Shown here one piece after another: positions 1-5,251 of a stretch of 6,966 bases of DNA. Numbering within the stretch: position 1 is the first letter of the stretch; every line of letters begins with the position of its first letter. The position numbers were made by a program, and so were the translations under genes. The notes under the pieces are model-generated. The model was not told the origin of the DNA and searched no databases. It worked only from the letters and a program-made list of their open reading frames with translations. The stretch is from Dehalococcoidia bacterium (GTDB taxonomy: Bacteria > Chloroflexota > Dehalococcoidia > E44-bin15): positions 1-6,966 of the forward strand of contig JAUXBC010000040.1 in NCBI GenBank assembly GCA_030619615.1. The letters are read 5' to 3'.

Positions 1-1028
1 TCCACATTGTTGATGTTGGTCGGCTTGCCCCAGAGGCCGGATTGAGCCGGGAATGGGGGGCGGGGACGGGGCATCCCCCGCTTCCCTTCGATAGATGCCA
101 GGATAGCCGTTTCCTCGCCACAAACGTAGGTGCCGGCGCCCTCCTTTATCCTGATCTCGAAGCTGAAGTCGGAGCCGAAGATGCTTTCACCCAAGAGCCC
201 CAGTTCCTCCGCCTGAGAAATAGCGATTCTTAGGCGCTCCACCGCCATGGGGTATTCTGCTTTAACATAAATGTAACCCACCTTTACCCCCATAGCGTAA
301 GCGGCGATGAGCATCCCCTCTAGGACACTATGGGGGTCCCCCTCGAGCAGAGCACGATCCTTAAAGGAGCCGGGGTCCCCTTCGCTAGCGTTAGAGATAA
401 GGTACTTGGGATCGCCGCGGGCAGCCCTGACAAACCTCCATTTCCTCCCGGTGGGGAAACCAGCGCCCCCCCGTCCTCCCAACCCAGACCTCTCCACAGT
501 TTCGATGGTCTGCTCCGGGGTCATGGTCGTAAGCACCTTGCTCAGGGCGGCATACCCGTTGCGGGCAATATAATGGGATATATTTCTGGGGTCGATCCGA
601 CCGCAATTGTGAAGCACATTCTTTGTCTGTCCTTTGTAAAAGGGCACATCAGAGGTAAAGGGGAATTTCTCACCAGTTGCTGGCTCAGCATAAACCAGGC
701 GATCGATGATGTTGCCTTTGAGCAGGGTTTGGGAAACAATCTCGGCTACGTCTTCAGCGGTTATCTGCTGATAGAAGATGTCTTGGGGATCGATGACGAT
801 AACGGGAGCCCGAGCACAAAAGCCGTGGCACCCGGTTTCCCTGATCTCCACCTTTTCCTCAAGGCGCCGCCTTTTGATCTCCTCATTAAAGGCATCCCTG
901 ACCTCCCCGGCTCCATAGGCTCGACAACCGGTCATGCATATCCTTACGCATGTCTTGGCTGGATCCATTTTTTGAACTATTGTCTCCCGAAGAGACTCCA
1001 GTTCCTCCGGGGCTCTTATTTTTTCCAT
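1..1028 (-). CDS. nuoF: NuoF-like NADH/FMN diaphorase subunit of formate dehydrogenase (partial, 3' end beyond window)
   Basis: The frame is open from ATG at 1028 to the left edge: 342 codons without a stop, ending in the family motif GKPTNINNV. Residues about 25-110 form a thioredoxin-like [2Fe-2S] domain with ligands C31, C35, C67 and C71. This N-terminal extension is typical of HndC/HylB/HoxF-type subunits and absent from plain complex I NuoF. The NADH-binding glycine loop GGRGGAGFPTGRKW is at 184-197, the FMN-site motif NASEGDPGSFKDR starts at 213, and CGEETAIL is at 303-310. The missing part should hold the SLBB domain and the C-terminal [4Fe-4S] ligands. The subunit takes electrons from the Fe-S chain and passes them through FMN to NAD(P)+, or the reverse. 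GTGAGGG lies 8 nt before the start and overlaps the nuoE stop, which is 15 nt upstream, so the two are probably translationally coupled. Two motif positions depart from the common form: NASE where NADE or NGDE is usual, and CARAP where C-x-x-GP is usual. The family call is secure; cofactor preference (NAD or NADP) cannot be read here. Confidence 0.95.
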   Translation of the reverse strand, partial: MEKIRAPEELESLRETIVQKMDPAKTCVRICMTGCRAYGAGEVRDAFNEEIKRRRLEEKVEIRETGCHGFCARAPVIVIDPQDIFYQQITAEDVAEIVSQTLLKGNIIDRLVYAEPATGEKFPFTSDVPFYKGQTKNVLHNCGRIDPRNISHYIARNGYAALSKVLTTMTPEQTIETVERSGLGGRGGAGFPTGRKWRFVRAARGDPKYLISNASEGDPGSFKDRALLEGDPHSVLEGMLIAAYAMGVKVGYIYVKAEYPMAVERLRIAISQAEELGLLGESIFGSDFSFEIRIKEGAGTYVCGEETAILASIEGKRGMPRPRPPFPAQSGLWGKPTNINNV

Positions 1029-1043
1029 AGAATCATACCCTCA

Positions 1044-1511
1044 CTACTCATACCGTTTCAGAATAGTTTCCAGCTCGCGGGGTACTATCTTACCATAATA
1101 GTCGCGATTGACCATGATTACTGGCGCTAGGGAACATTTCCCCAGGCAGGTAGCAGGCTCTAGGGAGAACCTGAGGTCATCGGTTGTCTCGCCCTCTTTG
1201 ATCCCTAGAGTTTGTTCTATGGCCGCTAGCAAAGACGTTGTTCTCTGAACATGGCAGTCTGTGCCCCGGCAGACTCGGATTGTGTTTCTGCCTCTGGGTG
1301 TCAAATAAAACTGGCTATAGAAGGTAACCACGCCATAAACCTGGCTCGGAAATAGCTTTAACGCGTCGGCAATGCGCTCGATGGCTTCCTCGGGCACATA
1401 GCCAAACTCCCCTTGAACCTCTTGCAGCACCGAGATCAAGGCTTCCTTTTGACCTTCATGCTTGGTCAAAATTGGGTCCAGTTTGCTCATGTCTATTGCT
1501 CCACCCTTCAT
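1044..1511 (-). CDS. nuoE: NuoE-like [2Fe-2S] thioredoxin-fold subunit of formate dehydrogenase
   Basis: This is a 155-residue protein, normal for the 24 kDa/NuoE/HndA/HylA family. An N-terminal helical bundle (about residues 15-70) contains the conserved stretch around FGYVPEEAI and the signature VYGVVTFYSQFYL. It is followed by a thioredoxin-like [2Fe-2S] domain with ligands C81, C86 (VCRGTDC), C122 and C126 (TCLGKC), in the family spacing C-x4-C and C-x3-C. The cluster probably sits beside the FMN of NuoF and is often assigned to tuning or bifurcation rather than the main electron path. The gene starts 13 nt after fdhA stops and ends 15 nt before nuoF, so it is the middle gene of one transcript. 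Two starts are possible: ATG at 1511 with GGAGAG 8 nt upstream, or ATG at 1490 with GGTGGAG 8 nt upstream, which would give MSKLDPILTK. I kept the longer form. The protein is soluble, with no signal peptide or membrane segment. Confidence 0.96.
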   Translation of the reverse strand: MKGGAIDMSKLDPILTKHEGQKEALISVLQEVQGEFGYVPEEAIERIADALKLFPSQVYGVVTFYSQFYLTPRGRNTIRVCRGTDCHVQRTTSLLAAIEQTLGIKEGETTDDLRFSLEPATCLGKCSLAPVIMVNRDYYGKIVPRELETILKRYE

Positions 1512-1524
1512 GGCCTTCTCTCCG

Positions 1525-4203
1525 CTAAGCCTTTTCCATCCTCACCGCACAGACCTTGTATTCGGGGATCTTGCCCACAGGGTCTAAAGCGGGATTGGTC
1601 AAGATATTTGCCGCCGCCTCGTTGAAATGGAAGTTCATGAAAACCACCCCCTTGGGTGCCCTCTCCGTCACCTTAGCTTTGACTTCAACCTCGCCGCGGC
1701 GCGATGCTATCCTGACCATTTCCCCATCTTCCACCCCTAGCTCCTGGGCATCCGAAGGGTTTATTTCTGCTAAGGATTCGGGATAGATTTCATCCAGCCC
1801 TTGACATCTACGACTCATCGAGCCGGCGTGGTAATGATAGAGCACCCGCCCTGTGGAGAGGATATAGGGATAGTCTTCATCGGGGGTCTCCGCGGGCGGT
1901 ATGTATTCCACCGCTTGAAACAAGCCCAGCCCCCTGGTGAATCTATCTTTATGAAGATACCTTGTCCCCGGATGGTCTCTATTGGGGCAGGGCCATTGCA
2001 GCCCTTCCTTTTCCAACCTATCGTAGTAGATCCCCCCATAGCTGGGGGTCAATTTCGCAATCTCCTCCATGATCTGGGAGGGGTGTTCGTAATTCATCTT
2101 ATAGCCCATCCTGGAGGCAAGTTGGCAGATGATCTGCCAGTCGGGCCTTGCTTCAGCGATGGGATCGATGGCCTCCCTTATCCTTTGCACCCTTCTCTCG
2201 GTGTTGGTAAAGGTTCCGTCCTTCTCGGCGAAGGTAACCGAGGGAAGCACCACATGGGCAAGTTGGGCTGTCTCCGTTAAGAAGATGTCTTGAACCACCA
2301 GGAAGTCCAGTTTTTTGAGGGCGGCCTCCACATGCTTTAGATCGGGGTCGCTGATCATTGGGTTCTCACCCATAATATACATCGCCCTTATCTTTCCCTC
2401 TTCGGCAGCCCTCATCGTCTCCACCACCGTCAAACCTGAATTGGCCGGAAGCCTCCTACCCCAAGCTTTTTCAAACTTTGGCGCTGCTTCTTGGTCGCTG
2501 AGTCTTTGATAACCCGGAAGCACATTTGGCAGAGCCCCCATATCACAGGCACCCTGCATATTATTCTGTCCCCTAAGGGGATTGACCCCGCCGCTCTCAA
2601 TGCCCACATTTCCGCACAACATGGCGAGGTTGGCTATCGATTTAACATTGTCCGTTCCCGTTGTGTGTTGAGTAATCCCCATAGAATAGAGGATTGTTGC
2701 CCTTTCGCCAGAGGCATAGATACGGGCGGCCTCTCTCAATCTATCTTGGGGGATGCCGCTGATCCCCTCCACAAAATCGGGGGTATATTTCTTGACAGTC
2801 TCTCTAAGCTCTTCAAATTTTTCCGTCCTCTTCTCAACATAATCCTTATCCCACAGGTCCTCCTCGATGATGATATGCATCAGCCCGTTTAGCCAGGCGA
2901 CATCGGTCCCCGGGTTTTGACTAAGCCACAAGGTGGCATATTTTGTGATGTCGATCTTCCTGGGGTCGATCACAATCAGTTTCGCCCCTTTCATTACGGC
3001 CCTCCTAACCCGGAGGGCGATGATGGGGTGGGTTTCCGTGGTATTGCTCCCCGTGATCAATATAACATCGGCATCCTCGATCTCAGCGATGGAATTTGTC
3101 ATCGCCCCGCTTCCGAAGGAGATGGCCAGGCCAGCCACTGTTACCGAGTGGCACAAACGGGCGCAGTGGTCAACGTTATTGGTTCCGATTACCGCCCGGG
3201 CAAATTTCTGGAGAAGGTAATTCTCTTCGTTGGTGCTCTTAGCAGAGCTTAAACAGGCTATGCTGTCAGCGCCGCTCTCCCCTCTAATCTGCTCCAGTTT
3301 GCTGGCCACCAGATCGAGGGCCTCCTCCCAGCTTGCCTCTTCGAGTTCTCCATTCTTTCTGATCAAGGGCTTCTTGAGTCTATCGCCATGGTTGATGAAA
3401 TCGTAGCCATAGCGCCCCTTGACACACAGGGAGATTTTGTTAACCGGGTTTTCAGCGTCAGCACTGACGCCGATCACTTCCTGGTCTCGAAGCTCAAGAT
3501 AGATGCCACAGCCGCAGCCGCAGAAGGGGCAGATGGTTCGGACACGCTTCGTCTCTCTGCCCTTATACTTTCTCATTTTCTCATATAGGGCACCTGTAGG
3601 GCATAGAGAGACGCAAAGCCCGCAAAACTCGCAGGGGGATTGCTCCAGGGGCACCTCCAGGGATGTTGCCGGCTTAGAATCAAATCCTCGATAGGCGTAA
3701 TCAATGGCCCATGCCCCCTGCAACTCCTGGCAGCCTCTTATACACTTGCCACAAAGGATGCATTTACTCAGGTCTCTCTCTAGAAAGGGATTGGTGTCCT
3801 CTATTGGGTAGTAGTGCCGCGTCTTGCCGAAGCGAACCTGTCCAATTTCCAGATCTGAAGCAATCTTCCTCAGCTGGCAGCGGTTGCCCTTGTCGCAGAT
3901 TATGCAAGAATCGGGATGGCTGGCAAGGAGAAGTTCGACAACGGTTCGCCTTGCCTCCAGTACTTTGGGGGATTCGGTGTTAATCACCATCCCCGGGGCG
4001 ATAGGGGTGACACAGGAAGCGAGCAAGGCCCCCGTGGCCTCATTCTCCACCAGGCAAACGCGGCAGGCACCTATGGGGATGAGATGGGGATCGTGGCACA
4101 GCGTAGGAATATGAATGCCGTTTTGTTGAGCGAGGTCGAGGATGGTTGTTCCAGGTCGGCCGTTTACCTGTGATCCATTAAGCGAGAGGGTTATCTGTTC
4201 CAA
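1525..4203 (-). CDS. fdhA: Formate dehydrogenase catalytic subunit, Mo/W-bis-pterin, Cys-type, with NuoG-like Fe-S N-terminus
   Basis: It oxidises formate to CO2, or does the reverse, in the cytoplasm. From TTG at 4203 it is 892 residues, full length for this class. Domains in order: a [2Fe-2S] ferredoxin-like domain (C36, C47, C50, C64); a His-Cys [4Fe-4S] site (H96, C100, C103, C109); a 2x[4Fe-4S] ferredoxin domain (C148/151/154/158 and C191/194/197/201); and the molybdopterin oxidoreductase with its proximal [4Fe-4S] (C225, C228, C232, C260) and K262. The metal ligand is C351, followed by H352, in DHCARLCHSVTVAGL. It is encoded by TGC at 3153-3151, so this is the cysteine form, not selenocysteine. 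The pterin motif GVNPLRGQNNMQGACDMG and a C-terminal dinucleotide-binding domain (from about residue 770) follow. A TTG at 4251 would add 16 residues, but the domain homology begins at 4203 and GCGGAG precedes that codon by 9 nt. FdhA is first in the operon with nuoE and nuoF. There is no Tat signal, so it is not periplasmic. The metal (Mo or W) cannot be read directly. Confidence 0.95.
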   Translation of the reverse strand: MEQITLSLNGSQVNGRPGTTILDLAQQNGIHIPTLCHDPHLIPIGACRVCLVENEATGALLASCVTPIAPGMVINTESPKVLEARRTVVELLLASHPDSCIICDKGNRCQLRKIASDLEIGQVRFGKTRHYYPIEDTNPFLERDLSKCILCGKCIRGCQELQGAWAIDYAYRGFDSKPATSLEVPLEQSPCEFCGLCVSLCPTGALYEKMRKYKGRETKRVRTICPFCGCGCGIYLELRDQEVIGVSADAENPVNKISLCVKGRYGYDFINHGDRLKKPLIRKNGELEEASWEEALDLVASKLEQIRGESGADSIACLSSAKSTNEENYLLQKFARAVIGTNNVDHCARLCHSVTVAGLAISFGSGAMTNSIAEIEDADVILITGSNTTETHPIIALRVRRAVMKGAKLIVIDPRKIDITKYATLWLSQNPGTDVAWLNGLMHIIIEEDLWDKDYVEKRTEKFEELRETVKKYTPDFVEGISGIPQDRLREAARIYASGERATILYSMGITQHTTGTDNVKSIANLAMLCGNVGIESGGVNPLRGQNNMQGACDMGALPNVLPGYQRLSDQEAAPKFEKAWGRRLPANSGLTVVETMRAAEEGKIRAMYIMGENPMISDPDLKHVEAALKKLDFLVVQDIFLTETAQLAHVVLPSVTFAEKDGTFTNTERRVQRIREAIDPIAEARPDWQIICQLASRMGYKMNYEHPSQIMEEIAKLTPSYGGIYYDRLEKEGLQWPCPNRDHPGTRYLHKDRFTRGLGLFQAVEYIPPAETPDEDYPYILSTGRVLYHYHAGSMSRRCQGLDEIYPESLAEINPSDAQELGVEDGEMVRIASRRGEVEVKAKVTERAPKGVVFMNFHFNEAAANILTNPALDPVGKIPEYKVCAVRMEKA

Positions 4204-4212
4204 ACCTTGATG

Positions 4213-4218
4213 CTCCGC
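4213..4218 (-). promoter_or_regulatory. Ribosome binding site supporting the 4203 TTG start of fdhA
   Basis: On the minus strand GCGGAG lies 9 nt before TTG at 4203. The alternative TTG at 4251 has only a G/C-rich GCGGCG nearby and no GGAG-type core. No ATG is available near the start of the ferredoxin domain. This is the main argument for the shorter start, together with the family's usual N-terminus just before ITLSLNG. Confidence 0.45.
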
Positions 4219-4433
4219 TAAAATTATACCATGGTCCCCTTGGTTGGTCAATTTCGCCGCAGGCCGTGGTACTCGCCAATACTCAGTTTGATCCTTTCCT
4301 TGTCTGGTTCTAAAGTACTATTGACTAAGGTGTAAGCACATACCGTAGAATGGATTGAGACGAGCAGGCAACCTGCGAGACGCAATATGATAGCGGAAAA
4401 TCGTGGCCGAGGAGGAGGTGCACCACGAGGAAG

Positions 4434-4514
4434 GTGTGGTTTACGCTTATGGCATTGCTTGTTCCTGTGGCTGTCTATGTGGTAGTGAGGGTTCGCGCCG
4501 GGCGACGTCCTTAG
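4434..4514 (+). CDS. Possible small membrane peptide or 3' tail of a lost gene (unrecognised)
   Basis: The frame is open from after TGA at 4356-4358 to TAG at 4512-4514, 51 codons in all. Its second half encodes a run of about 18 hydrophobic residues (FTLMALLVPVAVYVVV) followed by a basic tail RVRAGRRP. That resembles either a single-span small protein or the last helix of a larger membrane protein. The start given is a GTG; ATG at 4449 is also possible. The best Shine-Dalgarno-like run (4410-4418) is about 15 nt from the GTG, too far for comfort. In its favour, a strong + strand terminator begins 65 nt after the stop. Against it, the other two + frames are also partly open, there is no recognisable homology, and the coding signal is weak. 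Function unknown. Confidence 0.2.
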   Translation: MWFTLMALLVPVAVYVVVRVRAGRRP

Positions 4515-4543
4515 CAGCGGTCTTTTGCTCCGACATTTGATGT

Positions 4544-4575
4544 GAGCCAAGCCAATCCAGCCCGTGGTTTGGCTC
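4544..4575 (+). other. Hairpin immediately upstream of the terminator
   Basis: GAGCCAA (4544-4550) pairs perfectly with TTGGCTC (4569-4575) around an 18-nt loop. It ends 3 nt before the terminator stem begins, so a + strand transcript would carry two hairpins in tandem at its 3' end. With only seven base pairs, chance is possible. Confidence 0.4.
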
Positions 4576-4578
4576 CTC

Positions 4579-4630
4579 GTAGGGCGTGCAAGGGGGTGGA
4601 TGTGAGTCTGCCTTGCACGCCTACCTTTTT
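4579..4630 (+). terminator. Rho-independent terminator, plus-strand orientation
   Basis: The left arm GTAGGGCGTGCAAGG (4579-4593) pairs with the right arm CCTTGCACGCCTAC (4611-4624). They form 14 base pairs with one bulged G and a 17-nt loop, followed by CTTTTT. The T-run lies only on the + strand side; read on the minus strand, the 3' flank is GAGGAGCC, with no U-tract. It therefore terminates rightward transcription, although the only confident genes nearby to its left (the fdh operon) and immediately to its right (the wtpA remnant) are on the minus strand. It implies a rightward transcript in 4204-4578, or the relic of one. Confidence 0.75.
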
Positions 4631-4691
4631 ATAGGCACATCTTCTTCGATCGCTGACTCAAGTGTCAAACAGGCCCTCGAGCAGGTAGAAG

Positions 4692-5072
4692 TTATTTATC
4701 TTGGCTGACAAAATCTCTTAGCTCCTGCGGCAGCTTCATTGCGTCGCTGGCTATCGCAGGGACGATGGGAGGCTGACCATTCTCCGCCATTATCGCCTGC
4801 CCCTCGGCACCGAGGAGGAACTTTAGAAAAGCGATCGCTAAATCTGGGTGGGGGGCGTTCTTGGGGATGGTAACCCCATAAATGATGGGTGCGCCAACCA
4901 CGGTGATCCCTTCTCCGGGCTCCTTGCCGCTGACCACTACCTGGGCGTGGGAGTAGAATTCGGCGAATTCTGGGCTTGATAGGTTGATCTCTTCGGGCAG
5001 CTCCAGGTATTCCAGATCATGCTGCTCGGCCAGGGAGCGGTACTGGAAGACATAATCCAGCGCGCCGGCCTT
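4692..5072 (-). pseudogene. wtpA: wtpA/modA-type tungstate/molybdate ABC transporter binding protein, C-terminal remnant (5' truncated)
   Basis: About 126 codons match the C-terminal part of the extracellular tungstate/molybdate-binding proteins that deliver the oxyanion to a WtpB/WtpC-type importer. Recognisable stretches are KAGALDYVFQYRS, the segment LELPEEINLSSPEFAEFY, IIYGVTIPKNAPHPDLAIAF and FLLGAEGQAIMAENGQPPIVP, ending at TAA 4694-4692. A full-length family member is usually somewhat over 300 residues with a signal peptide, so only roughly the last third to 40% is present. Upstream of about 5072 the similarity stops abruptly and the frame meets TAA at 5114-5112. No ATG, GTG or TTG lies between that stop and the GTG at 4937, deep inside the conserved part, so the preserved region cannot be translated as it stands. 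No permease or ATPase partner is visible. Alternatives are a rearrangement breakpoint or an assembly chimera at about 5072. The family call is firm; the pseudogene status is well supported but depends on the assembly. Confidence 0.8.
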
Positions 5073-5176
5073 TGATCTTAAGCGAGGTATTGACTTTGTC
5101 CCCGCTCCGCCTTAACATGTTGGGATATTTTTTCTTACGGAAACTTGTGGCGGGGGCCGGTAGTACCAGAGGTGGA

Positions 5177-5206
5177 TTGACATAACGTGAGCCAATCATA
5201 TAGACT
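5177..5206 (+). promoter_or_regulatory. Candidate sigma-70-type promoter for the PAS sensor gene
   Basis: A perfect TTGACA (5177-5182) is followed by TATAGA at 5199-5204 (16-nt spacer) or TAGACT at 5201-5206 (18-nt spacer). Each -10 candidate matches four of the six TATAAT bases. Initiation would fall near 5212, leaving a leader of about 40 nt before the ATG at 5252. A second, weaker pair lies upstream: TTGACT (5090-5095), 16 nt, TAACAT (5112-5117). Confidence 0.5.
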
Positions 5207-5236
5207 GGGGTCGAGAAATACAAAGGAGAGCGAGCA

Positions 5237-5247
5237 GAGGAAGGAAG
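5237..5247 (+). promoter_or_regulatory. Ribosome binding site of the PAS sensor gene
   Basis: The purine run GAGGAAGGAAG ends 4 nt before ATG 5252, placing its AGGAAGG core about 6 nt from the start. This matters because the resulting protein begins in the middle of a PAS-linker motif. The strong site, with an in-frame TAG at 5201-5203, supports 5252 as a real start rather than an internal methionine. Confidence 0.6.
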
Positions 5248-5251
5248 TCTC

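Larger units (their letters stand above)
4204..4691. other. Intergenic region without a confident gene, between fdhA and the wtpA remnant
   Basis: All three + strand frames and at least one minus frame are briefly open here, but none gives a recognisable protein. A weak minus-strand promoter candidate for the fdh operon is TTACAC (4335-4330), 17 nt, TAGAAC (4312-4307). Overlapping it on the + strand is TTGACT (4321-4326), 19 nt, TAGAAT (4346-4351). A small hairpin GCAGG-CAA-CCTGC lies at 4364-4376, a GGAGGAGG run at 4411-4418, and the palindrome GGTGCACC at 4417-4424. The right part holds two larger hairpins, listed separately. I do not see a recognisable molybdenum-cofactor riboswitch, tRNA or IS end. 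Confidence 0.5.

Noticed and set aside
330..1130. A 266-codon + strand open frame
   Set aside because: It lies antisense to the NuoF-like gene, whose minus-strand translation carries every expected family motif; the + frame has no recognisable domain.
1801..2280. + strand open frame of 159 codons, with other + frames across 1556-4173
   Set aside because: All are antisense shadows of fdhA, which is continuous and fully motif-supported on the minus strand.
3151..3153. Possible selenocysteine at the FdhA active site
   Set aside because: The codon is TGC, a normal cysteine, so no recoding is needed.
4418..4540. + strand frame from GTG 4418 with a cysteine-rich stretch (CSCGCLC)
   Set aside because: The start overlaps the purine run that would be its own ribosome binding site, and the Cys spacing fits no metal-binding family I know. 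It competes with the frame ending at 4514; neither is well supported.
4248..4550. Minus-strand frame of 100 codons just upstream of and overlapping the fdhA start region
   Set aside because: Its product is rich in Pro, Arg, His and Ser without a recognisable fold, it has no convincing ribosome binding site, and it runs through both a hairpin and a + strand candidate unit; it looks like chance.
4204..4691. Molybdenum/tungsten cofactor riboswitch before fdhA
   Set aside because: I could not find the expected conserved core on the minus strand by eye; a covariance-model search would settle it.
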